Under the pieces are notes generated by a model. The model saw nothing but the letters and a program-made list of their open reading frames with translations. It ran no database searches and was not told where the DNA came from. This document shows, piece by piece, positions 1-8,546 of a stretch of DNA of 64,000 bases (within the stretch, counting starts at the first letter, position 1; the number at the start of each line of letters is the position of its first letter). Source of the stretch: DATARH01 sp963712835. GTDB lineage: Bacteria; Pseudomonadota; Alphaproteobacteria; ATCC43930; CGMCC-115725. Both the position numbers and the translations under genes were made by a program. The stretch covers positions 93,774-157,773 of the forward strand of contig CAVQJJ010000012.1 in the NCBI GenBank assembly GCA_963712835.1. Reading direction: 5' to 3'.

Positions 1-2
1 GG

Positions 3-263
3 GAAAGCCTTGGCGAAGTGCGCTACGGCCCGCTCGTCCGCGAGGCGGCGTCCCTGCGCGAGCGCCCGTCGATCTTCGTAACGGAAGCGATGCGGCGGGG
101 TGAGGCGTTCTCGGCGCACAATATCCGCGTCGTGCGCCCTGCCGGCGGTTTGGCGCCGAAGCATTACCACACGCTGATCGGCCGGTGCTCTGCCTGCGAC
201 ATCCCAGCCGCGACACCGCTTTCGTGGGACCGGGTTGCGGGTGGCGCCCCCGACGACGCGTGA
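3..263 (+). CDS. Nonulosonic acid synthase (NeuB/PseI family), C-terminal fragment
   Basis: This is the C-terminal end of a gene that begins before the window; the frame is open from base 3. The visible ~86 residues match the SAF (antifreeze-like) domain that closes N-acetylneuraminate and pseudaminate synthases: a stretch reading RPSIFVTEAMRRGEAFSAHN, then a Gly-Leu-Ala-Pro-Lys segment, then TPLSWD near the end. These enzymes condense phosphoenolpyruvate with a hexosamine derivative to make a nine-carbon acid sugar in the cytoplasm. Its TGA overlaps the ATG of the next gene (ATGA), so the two are translationally coupled. Whether the product is sialic, legionaminic or pseudaminic acid cannot be told without the catalytic barrel and upstream genes. 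Confidence 0.85.
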   Translation, partial: ESLGEVRYGPLVREAASLRERPSIFVTEAMRRGEAFSAHNIRVVRPAGGLAPKHYHTLIGRCSACDIPAATPLSWDRVAGGAPDDA

Positions 264-943
264 TGACCGACTACCTCGCGCGGAACGCACGGTACTGGGC
301 GGGCTCGTACGACGCGCCCAATGTCGAGAGCTTTATCTTTCGGTTTTACGGCCGCATCCTCAAATTCGATTACGGCATTGACGGATCGAACCACGAGCGC
401 TTGCTCGACTTCGGTTGCGGTCAGGGTGGCGCGCTGCGCTTTTTCGACCGTCTCGGCTTCACCTGCTGCGGCGTCGATATCGCCGCCAACGATATCGCCG
501 CCGCACGCCGGCATCTCCCGCACCGCGCCGAGCACCTCGCGGTGATCGACCCGCAACCCGATGAAGACGCGCTGTTCTTTGGGGGCGTGTTCGACATTGT
601 GATCTCGATCCAGACCCTTGATTTCCTCAGCGACAGCGACTTTGCCCGGGCGATTAAATGCTTATGGAACAACATGAAGCCCGGCGCCAAGATCTATGCT
701 TCGATGAATAGCTGGGACATGTATTATCGGCGGCACGGCACCTATATCGGTGACGGGCTCTGGCACGTCAAATTTAAGACCGAGCGGGTCGATTACGACC
801 TGTACCTCAATTTCGTTCGCAGCAAAGAAGCGATGCGCGAGAAATTCTCGCTCTTCAAGTCGGTTTACCTGGATCACTACAATTCGTCGTTCCGGGAAGA
901 GGGCAGCGAACTGCGCTACACGTTTTTCGGCATCAAGGAGTAA
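263..943 (+). CDS. Class I SAM-dependent methyltransferase
   Basis: A 226-residue cytosolic methyltransferase. The SAM-binding motif I (LLDFGCGQGG) lies at residues 47-56, followed by an acidic motif II region (GVDIAAND) and a later segment DIVISIQTLDFL resembling motif IV. The start is the ATG overlapping the stop of the nonulosonate synthase gene; an upstream in-frame ATG at 185 would overlap that gene by 79 bases and is less likely. The length is normal for a small-molecule or sugar methyltransferase. Its position between a nonulosonate synthase and an amidinotransferase suggests it modifies a sugar or its precursor, but the acceptor is not shown by the sequence. Confidence 0.85.
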   Translation: MTDYLARNARYWAGSYDAPNVESFIFRFYGRILKFDYGIDGSNHERLLDFGCGQGGALRFFDRLGFTCCGVDIAANDIAAARRHLPHRAEHLAVIDPQPDEDALFFGGVFDIVISIQTLDFLSDSDFARAIKCLWNNMKPGAKIYASMNSWDMYYRRHGTYIGDGLWHVKFKTERVDYDLYLNFVRSKEAMREKFSLFKSVYLDHYNSSFREEGSELRYTFFGIKE

Positions 944-956
944 TGGATCTGGTCGC

Positions 957-2108
957 GTGAAGCTCAATTCGCATAACGAATGGGACTACCTGCGCGCGGT
1001 CATCGTCGGTACGGTCGAGGGGTTTGCGCCGGGCCTGGAATTTTCTGAACCGCGCCCCGAACTCATCGCGGAGGCGAGCGAGATCGCCAGAACAGCCTAT
1101 CCCGACTGGTATCTGGCAGAGGTCGCCGAAGACTTGGAAGCGCTCTGCGAGATCTTTCGCCAAGCCGGTGTCGAAGTCCTGCGTCCGCGTTGGCAGGAGG
1201 CCAGCACCGGCTTCGCGACCCCCAACTGGGCGGCCGTCGGCTTCGATATTTACAACGTGCGCGACCTGCATACGGTGATCGGCGACACGCTGATCGTGAG
1301 CGCGCCCAGTTCGCGGTTTCGCTTGTTCGAAACCTATGCCTTTCACGACCTCTTCTATCGCCATTTTTTCGATGCTGGATTTCGTTGGATTTCGGCGCCC
1401 TTGCCCCGGCTGCGCGGCGAGTACCGCCACGAGGTCAAACGGCCACCCGGTCCGCTGCAGCGGACCGAGGACACGAAGCACCAGGAGCTCAGCCAGGGGC
1501 TCGGCGAAATTTTCCATTACCTCGACGAAGACGAGATCATTTTCGACGCGGCAAACATCATCCGCGTCGGGCGCGATATCCTTTACTTGGTCTCTAGCAC
1601 GGGCAACCGTAGAGGAGCGGAATGGCTTCAGGCGGCGCTGGGAAACGCCTACCAAGTCCATGCAACCAACGCCTACCGCTCCTCTCATCTGGATTCGACG
1701 ATCCTGCCCCTGCGACCGGGGCTCGTGCTGCTGAACGGAGTGCGAGTCTGCGAGGAGACCTACCCCCCAATTTTCGGCGATTGGGACCGTCTCTATTTCA
1801 CCGACGTCGCCCCCCTTCCACCTTCCGAGGTGCAGTTTCATCGAGAGGTACGATTACCGATCTATCGGAGGCTGCGTGAGATGGGCGTCGGTTCAGAACT
1901 TAATCACATCAGCTCGCCATGGGCGGGGCTGAATGTAATGTCGCTGTCGCCCGATACCGTGCTGGTGCACGACCGACAGGTCGAGCTGATACGAGCATTG
2001 GAAGCGAAACGGCTGACGGTCGTCCCCGTCGGGATGCGCCGATGCTACACCATGCTCGGCGGGCTGCACTGCACGACGCTCGATGTCGTGCGAGATTCGC
2101 TCCCCTAG
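957..2108 (+). CDS. Amidinotransferase, arginine:glycine amidinotransferase (AGAT) family
   Basis: A 383-residue protein that aligns by eye along its whole length with AGAT/StrB-type amidinotransferases, which move the amidino group of arginine to an amine through a cysteine intermediate. It opens with HNEWDYLRAVIVG, as in AGAT. The catalytic triad is present: Asp197 in FDAANIIRVGRD, His244 in SSHLDST and Cys372 in LGGLHCTTLDV. The GTG at 957 lies 13 bases past the previous stop and is the first start that gives the family N-terminus; the longer upstream frame is a shadow of the methyltransferase. In this glycan locus an amino sugar is a more likely acceptor than glycine, though that is inference. 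No amino-sugar acceptor is proven. Confidence 0.88.
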   Translation: MKLNSHNEWDYLRAVIVGTVEGFAPGLEFSEPRPELIAEASEIARTAYPDWYLAEVAEDLEALCEIFRQAGVEVLRPRWQEASTGFATPNWAAVGFDIYNVRDLHTVIGDTLIVSAPSSRFRLFETYAFHDLFYRHFFDAGFRWISAPLPRLRGEYRHEVKRPPGPLQRTEDTKHQELSQGLGEIFHYLDEDEIIFDAANIIRVGRDILYLVSSTGNRRGAEWLQAALGNAYQVHATNAYRSSHLDSTILPLRPGLVLLNGVRVCEETYPPIFGDWDRLYFTDVAPLPPSEVQFHREVRLPIYRRLREMGVGSELNHISSPWAGLNVMSLSPDTVLVHDRQVELIRALEAKRLTVVPVGMRRCYTMLGGLHCTTLDVVRDSLP

Positions 2109-2137
2109 CGACACGGCGGCAATATCGGCGCGGCGTA

Positions 2138-3286
2138 GTGGATCGACTCTTTACCGCCTGCACGGGGACGCAATTGCTGGTAATCCAGCATTTGCGCCGC
2201 CACCTGCCGGCGAAAGGCGCGCGTGATTTCCTGCTATGGCACCCCCTCGAGAACCTCGGCCCCGCCGATGCGTTGATGCGCAACATCATCGCCGGCGCCG
2301 GGTTCGCCGATACGCTCGACATTCGCGATTTCGCTTCGCTGCAGCCGCGCACACAGAGCGCTGCCTCGTGGGTTTTCGAGTCGGTGCGGCGATTGCGGCA
2401 CGACGCGGCACGGCTGCATGGTTGGCTCGCCGCAAACGGCGTCAACGAAGGGGCTGCGGAGCTGTGGGTCGACGATCCGCTCCATTTCAACGTCATCTTC
2501 GCGCTGGGCGCGCTGCGCCGCGTGCGGCGGGTCAAAATCCCACATGCCTTCAATCATGAAGACGTGACCGTCGCCGGCTGGAAGGCATTGTTGGAACGGC
2601 GTGCGCGGCAGATGTCATGGCCGAAACGACACCTGTTTTTGCCCTGGCAGCGTCGGGTCGCCGGGGTTGACCTGCGCACCGACAACATCGCCTTCGATCG
2701 CGCCTACAGCTTCGATCTGCCCAGTCCCTGGGCAGCCGACAGCATCGACGTGTCGCACCTGATCTCGCTCGATGCGTTCGCAGCGACTTACGCAGTGCTC
2801 CCCGCCGCGCTGCGCGACGAGGTCGAAGCGATCCTCGCGCCGATCCGCGCCGCGCCCCGGCCGCTCGTCGTGCTGTTGCTGTTCGGCCTGCATGACGGGC
2901 CCGGTGCGGACCTTCGACCGATCTACCGCAAGGCGCTCTGGCGGATTTTTAGCGAGCGGGCTGGCGAACTGAGCGGCGGCACCCTCGCGGTGAAGGCGCA
3001 TCCGGCCGCGAACGGCATCGAGGAAGCGGCGTTCGTCGATCGCATGGGCGGGGATCTGCCGGTACAGGTGCTGCCGATGCTGCACGGACTCAACCTGGAA
3101 CTCATGCTGCCGCAATTGCATCCCGACTACGTGATAGCCGGGCTCTGCGGCGGACTTCCCGTCGTGCGCCGGCTCGGTGTCGGGCGCCCGATCGCGCTCG
3201 CCGAGATGATTGATGCCTACCATGTCGAGCACCCCGACGAGCGGGAGGCGGTGCATGAATTCCTGCACGGCATCGAGACCTGGTAG
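2138..3286 (+). CDS. Sialyltransferase-like / polysialyltransferase-family glycosyltransferase
   Basis: A putative 382-residue glycosyltransferase. The N-terminus (LFTACTGTQLLVIQHL) resembles the opening strand and helix of bacterial GT52/GT38 sialyltransferases. Further on it has a DDG-like region near WVDDPLHF, a Lys-Ala-His-Pro (HP) motif, and a later GLCGGLP segment where such enzymes carry a Ser/Thr or Gly-rich CMP-sugar-binding loop. These features and its place after a nonulosonate synthase suggest transfer of the acid sugar. The start is uncertain: GTG 2138 gives the best N-terminus but has no obvious ribosome-binding site. The exact family is inferred; a different GT-B glycosyltransferase remains possible. 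Confidence 0.6.
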   Translation: MDRLFTACTGTQLLVIQHLRRHLPAKGARDFLLWHPLENLGPADALMRNIIAGAGFADTLDIRDFASLQPRTQSAASWVFESVRRLRHDAARLHGWLAANGVNEGAAELWVDDPLHFNVIFALGALRRVRRVKIPHAFNHEDVTVAGWKALLERRARQMSWPKRHLFLPWQRRVAGVDLRTDNIAFDRAYSFDLPSPWAADSIDVSHLISLDAFAATYAVLPAALRDEVEAILAPIRAAPRPLVVLLLFGLHDGPGADLRPIYRKALWRIFSERAGELSGGTLAVKAHPAANGIEEAAFVDRMGGDLPVQVLPMLHGLNLELMLPQLHPDYVIAGLCGGLPVVRRLGVGRPIALAEMIDAYHVEHPDEREAVHEFLHGIETW

Positions 3287-3388
3287 AGCCTCCGACCCGC
3301 TAGCCGGCTGCGCGCGCTGCTCGATAGGTCCTACACTTGGCTGCTCCGGCTGCCGCCGTTTCGCGGCAAGGCGCGGGTCGCCGCCGGT

Positions 3389-4117
3389 TTGCGCAGCCTG
3401 CTCAGAGCGCCGATCGCGCGGCTGCCCGGCGATATCGCGATGGAGCTCGACCCCGAGGAATGGGGGCAGATCGACCTGCGCGCGGCGGGCATCCTCGAGC
3501 CGCAAACCACGGCGCTGTTCGATCGGCTACTGCACCCTGGCGATACGGTCGTCGATATCGGCGCCCATGTCGGCTACCACGCGCTGCGGGCGCGGCGGCG
3601 GATCGGCGAGACGGGGCGTGTCGTAGCGATCGATCCGCAGCCCTATAATTGTCACAAGCTGCTAACCAATGCGGAGTTGAACGGCTTTGCCAACATCATT
3701 GTCATCGCCGCCGCGGTCGGAGCGGCGGCGGCGTTCGTACCACTGAAGCAGCAGCCGCGCACCGACAAGTCACGGCTGAGCTTGCGTGGCGCGGGGGTCA
3801 ATGACGGCGCCGGCACCTTTATCACGCCGGTCGTCACGCTCGACTGGCTATTTGCCGACCAGGGCATCGATCGCGCCGCGCTGCTCAAGGTCGACGTCGA
3901 GGGCTATGAGCTCGAGGTCCTCATGGGAGCAGCCGCCATCCTCGATCGCATCGACAACATCGTGCTCGAAATCCTGCCCGGCGAGGAGCCGGCACGGGTG
4001 CGCGCGATCGAAAGTCGCCTGCGAGTGGCGGGCTTCCGGCTATGCGATGTCGCGGGCGGCGAATGGCGCCTGGGGGTGCCGACAGTGGAGAACAATGTCT
4101 GGGGGAGCCGGTCGTAA
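3389..4117 (+). CDS. FkbM family methyltransferase
   Basis: An O-methyltransferase of the FkbM family that methylates sugars or polyketides. Motif I is DIGAHVGYH at residues 56-64, the acidic ribose-binding loop is AIDPQPYN, and the family hallmark LKVDVEGYE lies in the C-terminal half. The start is a TTG, the first standard start codon in the frame. The same frame is open back to the TAG that ends the preceding gene, and the untranslated stretch reads like an ordinary FkbM N-terminus (a run of Leu/Arg ending in PPFRGKARV). The true start may therefore be a non-standard codon such as CTG, or the N-terminus may have been damaged. The gene overlaps the next by 23 bases. Confidence 0.85.
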   Translation: MRSLLRAPIARLPGDIAMELDPEEWGQIDLRAAGILEPQTTALFDRLLHPGDTVVDIGAHVGYHALRARRRIGETGRVVAIDPQPYNCHKLLTNAELNGFANIIVIAAAVGAAAAFVPLKQQPRTDKSRLSLRGAGVNDGAGTFITPVVTLDWLFADQGIDRAALLKVDVEGYELEVLMGAAAILDRIDNIVLEILPGEEPARVRAIESRLRVAGFRLCDVAGGEWRLGVPTVENNVWGSRS

Positions 4118-5126
4118 GCGCCGGCATCACTCGCGGCGCAGGGCGTCAGCCATAATCCTCAACCTGTTCTACGAAGAGCCTGACGACGACCGCTGGCTAC
4201 CGTTCGACCGCTACCCACGCCGGATCGCCCGGCGGGTCGTGCGCGGCCGGCCGCGGATCGGCGGTCAGCGTCGCGTGTTCCTCAACCTGCGCGCCGGCCT
4301 CGACCGCATCGGCGTCCGCTATCGGGTCAACGACTACGGGCACGCAAGGCGCAACCCTCAGGAGCTCGCCTGTATCCTCGGCAAGCCGTTCGTGCTCGAC
4401 AAAATGGCGTGGCGCAACCCGATCCTCTTCGGCCCCGCGACCTTCGACCATCCGATCCTCGATCCCGAACTATTTCAGCGCTGCCCAGTGCGGCGAGTGC
4501 TCGTTCCCGGCCCCTGGATAAAGGAGATGTGGAAGCCCTATTGGGACGAGCCGGTCGCTGCCTGGCCCGTCGGCATCGATACCGACGCCTGGCAACCGGC
4601 TTCAGCCTCCGCCAAGCGGATCGACGTCCTCCTGTACGATAAACTCATGTGGGAGCGTGATCGCTACGAGGGCGAATTGATCGAGCCGGTCCGCCGCGCG
4701 CTGCGCGTCGCGGGCCGGTCGTTTCGCGACATCCGCTACGGCTTCTACCGCGAAGAGGAATTCCGCGCCGCGCTCGCCGAGTGCCGCACGATGATCTTCC
4801 TTTGCGAGCACGAGACGCAGGGCATCGCCTACCAGCAGGCGCTCGCTTCGGGTGTCCCGATCCTCGCCTGGAACCCGGGCGGAGCATGGCGCGATCCCGC
4901 CTTCTATCCCCATCGGATCACCTTCGCGCCGGTCTCCTCGATCCCGTACTGGGACGAGCGCTGCGGCAGCGAATTCGCTGCCGCAGCGGAGTTCGAGACC
5001 GGGTGGTCGCATTTTTGGGACGAGTTTCAGCGCGGCGCCTATGACCCGCGCGCTTACATCATGGAAAATCTGACGCTGGAAAAATGCGCCGCCGATTACG
5101 TCATCGTCGCGAAGACGCTGGCGTAG
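4095..5126 (+). CDS. Glycosyltransferase, GT1/GT4-like
   Basis: A 343-residue protein with the outline of a GT-B glycosyltransferase: an N-terminal acceptor half (ILNLFYEEPDDD and a segment RRVFLNLRAGL), and a C-terminal half with the nucleotide-sugar signature region (CEHETQGIAYQQALASGVPILAW), where a conserved Glu and a Gln-Ala-Leu-Ala-Ser-Gly run normally contact the donor. The ATG at 4095 lies 23 bases inside the FkbM gene in another frame. A longer upstream frame is a shadow. Donor and acceptor are unknown; the locus suggests assembly of the surface glycan on the cytoplasmic face of the membrane. Confidence 0.8.
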   Translation: MSGGAGRKRRHHSRRRASAIILNLFYEEPDDDRWLPFDRYPRRIARRVVRGRPRIGGQRRVFLNLRAGLDRIGVRYRVNDYGHARRNPQELACILGKPFVLDKMAWRNPILFGPATFDHPILDPELFQRCPVRRVLVPGPWIKEMWKPYWDEPVAAWPVGIDTDAWQPASASAKRIDVLLYDKLMWERDRYEGELIEPVRRALRVAGRSFRDIRYGFYREEEFRAALAECRTMIFLCEHETQGIAYQQALASGVPILAWNPGGAWRDPAFYPHRITFAPVSSIPYWDERCGSEFAAAAEFETGWSHFWDEFQRGAYDPRAYIMENLTLEKCAADYVIVAKTLA

Positions 5127-5212
5127 ACGAGGGGCGACGAGGTGTTGGACATCTTCGAACGCCGTGCCGACCTTACGGTGAAATTGCCCCAGTCGAATAT
5201 CTGGGCGCAGGA

Positions 5213-6259
5213 ATGGTGACCCAGCCTCTACTGGCCGACGCGCCCGCCCGTCCTTCTTCGCAGAAGCGCACCGTCACACTGAACATCGCGCGGTTCTGGG
5301 CCGGGGCGACGGTTGAGGAAATCGTCGATACGCTGCTGCCCGATCTGACGCCCTATTACGATTTCGTCAGCTCCGACACACCGCAAATCCTGCTCTACGG
5401 CCCTTATTCCGGCGCCTTGCCGCCCGGCCGATACGTCAAGGTCTTTATCGGCTGCGAAAATCTTCGGCCGCTGATGAACGAGTGCGATTGGGCGTTTGGG
5501 GTCTACCACGAGGAACATGTCGGCCATCCGCGCTACATGCGTTTTGCGCGCTGGAGCGATGACACCCACCTTGTCCAGCCGCGGCGCGACTGGGACGCGG
5601 TACTCAAGGCCAAAACCCGCTTTTGTGCGTTCGTCTTCGCCCAGCCGACGCCCTACCGCGAGGCCTTCTTTCGCGCGCTGTCGCGCTATAAACACGTCGA
5701 TGCGCCGGGACGGTCGATGAACAACATGCCGAGCATCGACCCGGTGCCGGGGCAGATCGACTGGAACGCCAAGCGGGCGTTTCTGCGGCAATTCAAATTC
5801 GTCGTCGCTTTTGAGAATTCGTCGGCGCCCGGCTACAACACCGAAAAGCTGACGCACGCGATCGAGGCGGACAGCCTGCCGATCTACTGGGGCGATCCCG
5901 AGATCGGCCGGTCCTTCAACACCGCGCGCTTCATCAACGCGCATGACCTTCTGCCGGCCCCGCGCCCCCGATTTCCACGCCTGCCGTATCATCAGCATTC
6001 GCTCCAAAACACCGGCGTCCCGAGCCTGGCGGCGCGCGCCGCGCGGCGAACGAACGGCGCCATCGCGCGCGCGGAGCAGCGCGTCTGGGCTCGGTGCGGT
6101 TTCGAGCGACTCATCGAGCGGATCATCGAGATCGATCAAAACGACGAGCTTTACCTCCAACATTTACGGCAACCCTTCCTGATCGGCGACGCGCCGCCCG
6201 ACCGCACGCGCTGGATCGCCCGCTGGCAGGAAATCTTCGCGCAGGCCGCCGCGCTGTGA
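5213..6259 (+). CDS. Glycosyltransferase family 10 (alpha-1,3/4-fucosyltransferase-like)
   Basis: A 348-residue GT10 enzyme. Residues 194-227 carry the family signature: FKFVVAFENS, then a Tyr-Asn-Thr-Glu-Lys-Leu segment and a Pro-Ile-Tyr-Trp-Gly-Asp end, which binds GDP-fucose in characterised alpha-1,3-fucosyltransferases. The ATG at 5213 has a weak purine-rich stretch before it and gives a normal N-terminus; the longer frame from 5084 lies within the previous gene. The GTG of the next gene overlaps its stop by four bases (GTGA). Donor identity is inferred from the family; no GDP-fucose synthesis genes are in the window. Confidence 0.87.
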   Translation: MVTQPLLADAPARPSSQKRTVTLNIARFWAGATVEEIVDTLLPDLTPYYDFVSSDTPQILLYGPYSGALPPGRYVKVFIGCENLRPLMNECDWAFGVYHEEHVGHPRYMRFARWSDDTHLVQPRRDWDAVLKAKTRFCAFVFAQPTPYREAFFRALSRYKHVDAPGRSMNNMPSIDPVPGQIDWNAKRAFLRQFKFVVAFENSSAPGYNTEKLTHAIEADSLPIYWGDPEIGRSFNTARFINAHDLLPAPRPRFPRLPYHQHSLQNTGVPSLAARAARRTNGAIARAEQRVWARCGFERLIERIIEIDQNDELYLQHLRQPFLIGDAPPDRTRWIARWQEIFAQAAAL

Positions 6260-7230
6260 GCCCCCTCGTCTCCATCATCATCCCCTGCAAAAACGCCGCG
6301 CTTTGGCTGGGCGAGACGATCCGGTCGTGCCTCGCTCAGACTTGGTCGAGCATTGAAATCATCGTGATCGACAACGGGTCGGATGACGATAGCGCGGCGA
6401 TCGCCCGCGGCTTCGGCGACCGGGTCACCCTCCTCGCCTGTGAGCGCCCCGGCGCGGCGGCGGCGCGCAATGTCGGCTTGGCGCGTGCCGGGGGAAAGTT
6501 CATCCAATTCCTCGACGCCGACGATCTGCTCGATCCCGACAAGATCGCCGTGCAGATGGCGCGGCTGGAAACGGCGCCGACGGGAACAATCGCCTCGGGC
6601 GCATGGTCCCGGTTTCGCGACGATCCGAGCGAGGCGCAATTTGTTGCCGAACCGGTGTGGCGCGATCTCGCTCCCGGTGACTTCCTGATCTCATCCTGGC
6701 TCGGCGGCGGAATGATGCCGAATTTCGCCTGGCTCGTGCCGCGCACCGTCATCGACCGCGCCGGCCCGTGGGACGAGACCCTGAGCCTGTTGGACGACGG
6801 CGAGTATTTTTGCCGTGTCGTGCTCGCTTCGTCGGGCATCGCATTTTGCGAGGGCGCACGCGGTTATTACCGGACAGGATCCGCCGCGACGCTGAGCCGC
6901 CGCCGCGACCGCGCGGCGCTCGAGTCGGCCTATCGCTCGACCGCTTTTTCATGCGACCGGCTGCTGGCGCTTCGCGAGCCTCGCGCTGGCGCGAAGAATG
7001 CCTGCGCGACCCTTTGGCAGCGCTTCATTTACGATGCGTTCCCGCTGGCGCCCGATCTCGTCGTCCGCGCCGAGGCCCAGGTCACGGCGCTAGGCGGCAG
7101 CGATCTTCGGCCCGGCGGCGGGCCGACGTTTCGTGCGCTGGCGCTCTGCTTCGGCTGGAAGGCGGCGCGCCGTTGCCAGAACGCGTGGCGCTCGCTTCGC
7201 CGCGCTTCCACCGGTCGGGTCACGCCGTGA
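6256..7230 (+). CDS. Glycosyltransferase family 2
   Basis: A 324-residue GT-A fold enzyme. It starts VSPLVSIIIPCKN, has the strand-plus-turn VIDNGSDDD for nucleotide binding, and the metal-binding DADD at residues 87-90 (FLDADDLLDPD). A later DDGEYFCRV segment corresponds to the ED motif of inverting GT2 enzymes and probably contains the catalytic base. The GTG start overlaps the stop of the GT10 gene, and its own stop overlaps the GTG of the next gene, so the three are translationally coupled. The specific sugar transferred cannot be read from the sequence. Confidence 0.88.
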   Translation: MSPLVSIIIPCKNAALWLGETIRSCLAQTWSSIEIIVIDNGSDDDSAAIARGFGDRVTLLACERPGAAAARNVGLARAGGKFIQFLDADDLLDPDKIAVQMARLETAPTGTIASGAWSRFRDDPSEAQFVAEPVWRDLAPGDFLISSWLGGGMMPNFAWLVPRTVIDRAGPWDETLSLLDDGEYFCRVVLASSGIAFCEGARGYYRTGSAATLSRRRDRAALESAYRSTAFSCDRLLALREPRAGAKNACATLWQRFIYDAFPLAPDLVVRAEAQVTALGGSDLRPGGGPTFRALALCFGWKAARRCQNAWRSLRRASTGRVTP

Positions 7231-8528
7231 CCAGACAGCAGGGCACGGTCGTGCTCTTGACCGGCAACAGCCTCTGCAACAACCCGCGCGCAGCCAAGTC
7301 GGCGGCGACGCTGACCCGCGCCGGCTATCGCGTGAAAATCCTCGGCGCGTGGCTCGATCCCGGTGTCAAGGCGCGCGATCTGGCGCTACTCCCGGAACAG
7401 CGGTTCGAGTTCGTTCCGGTCCTCGATCTCACCCAAGGCGACGCCGTCCACCGCTTCGCACAGCGAGCCAGCGGAAAGGCCGCGCAGTTCGCACATGATG
7501 TCGGCGTATGGGAGAGTCCGCGCCAACTCGGCGCGGTCGCGCGACCTCTGCTTGCCGCTGCTCGGAATCATCCGGCGGATCTCTACCTCGCCCACTCGGA
7601 ACCCGGGCTTTACGCAGCGCGCGCCCTGCTGGGCGACGGCCGCCAGGTCGGCGTCGATATTGAGGACTGGTTTTCCGAAGACCTGCTGCCGGAGGCTAGG
7701 CGCCACCGCCCACTGCGCCTGCTGCGTTCTCTTGAAGGCGATGTCTTGCGGCATGGCATGTGCTCGTGCTGCACGTCGGAGGCAATGGCCGACGCGCTTG
7801 CCGAGACCTATGCCTGTCGCCGGCCGACGGTGATCTACAACGCCTTCCCCTGGTCGGATCGCGACGGCCTCGGCAATACCGCCACCGATCGTGTCGATCG
7901 CTCCTTGCCGTCGCTCTATTGGTTCTCGCAAACGCTGGGGCCGGGGCGCGGTATCGAGGATTTGCTCGCCGCGCTGCCTTTGATGGGCGCCGCTTGCGAA
8001 ATCCACCTGCGCGGCGCCGGTGCGCCCGGCTTCGCCGACTGGATCGCGGCTCGGCTGTCTGAAGCGTGGCGGCATCGCGTATTCTTGCACGATCCTGTCG
8101 ACAATGCCGCGCTGCTGCCGCGCATCGCCGAGCACGATATCGGCTTTGCCGGCGAGCTCACCTATTGTCGCAGCCGCGGCCTGACGGCTACCAACAAAAT
8201 CCTGCATTACCTGCTGGGCGGCCTGGCAGTCTTCGCCAGCGACACCGAAGGCCAGCAGGAAGTCGCCCGTCTGGCGCCTGGCGCGGTGCAGCTCTTCCGC
8301 GCGGGTGATCCGCGGGATCTGGCCTGCCGGCTCGATGCGCTGGTCGCCTCGCTCACCCGGCGCGAGAGCATGCGGCGAGCGGCGCTGCAAGCAGCACGGG
8401 ATGCGTTCTGCTGGGAGCGGCAAGAGGCAAAGCTTCTAGACACGGTCGCCCGCGCGCTCCGCGCCGACCGATGCGAACCCGTTATGGCGCCATCCCGCAC
8501 GGCGGGTTTCGCCGCCTCGGTCGAGTGA
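7227..8528 (+). CDS. Glycosyltransferase, GT4-like (GT-B fold)
   Basis: A 433-residue protein with a GT4-like layout. The N-terminal domain starts VVLLTGNSLCNNPRAAKSA, a pattern seen in Rossmann-type acceptor domains. The C-terminal domain has SLYWFSQTLGPGRGIEDLL (equivalent to the usual GRL...KG segment) and a late region TNKILHYLLGGLAVFASDTE that corresponds to the donor-binding E-x7-E zone, although the usual first Glu is not obvious. The GTG start overlaps the stop of the GT2 gene (GTGA). The sugar substrate is unknown. The last ~20 residues look poorly conserved. Confidence 0.78.
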   Translation: MTRQQGTVVLLTGNSLCNNPRAAKSAATLTRAGYRVKILGAWLDPGVKARDLALLPEQRFEFVPVLDLTQGDAVHRFAQRASGKAAQFAHDVGVWESPRQLGAVARPLLAAARNHPADLYLAHSEPGLYAARALLGDGRQVGVDIEDWFSEDLLPEARRHRPLRLLRSLEGDVLRHGMCSCCTSEAMADALAETYACRRPTVIYNAFPWSDRDGLGNTATDRVDRSLPSLYWFSQTLGPGRGIEDLLAALPLMGAACEIHLRGAGAPGFADWIAARLSEAWRHRVFLHDPVDNAALLPRIAEHDIGFAGELTYCRSRGLTATNKILHYLLGGLAVFASDTEGQQEVARLAPGAVQLFRAGDPRDLACRLDALVASLTRRESMRRAALQAARDAFCWERQEAKLLDTVARALRADRCEPVMAPSRTAGFAASVE

Positions 8529-8546
8529 GCCTCGGATAGGCCGGCC

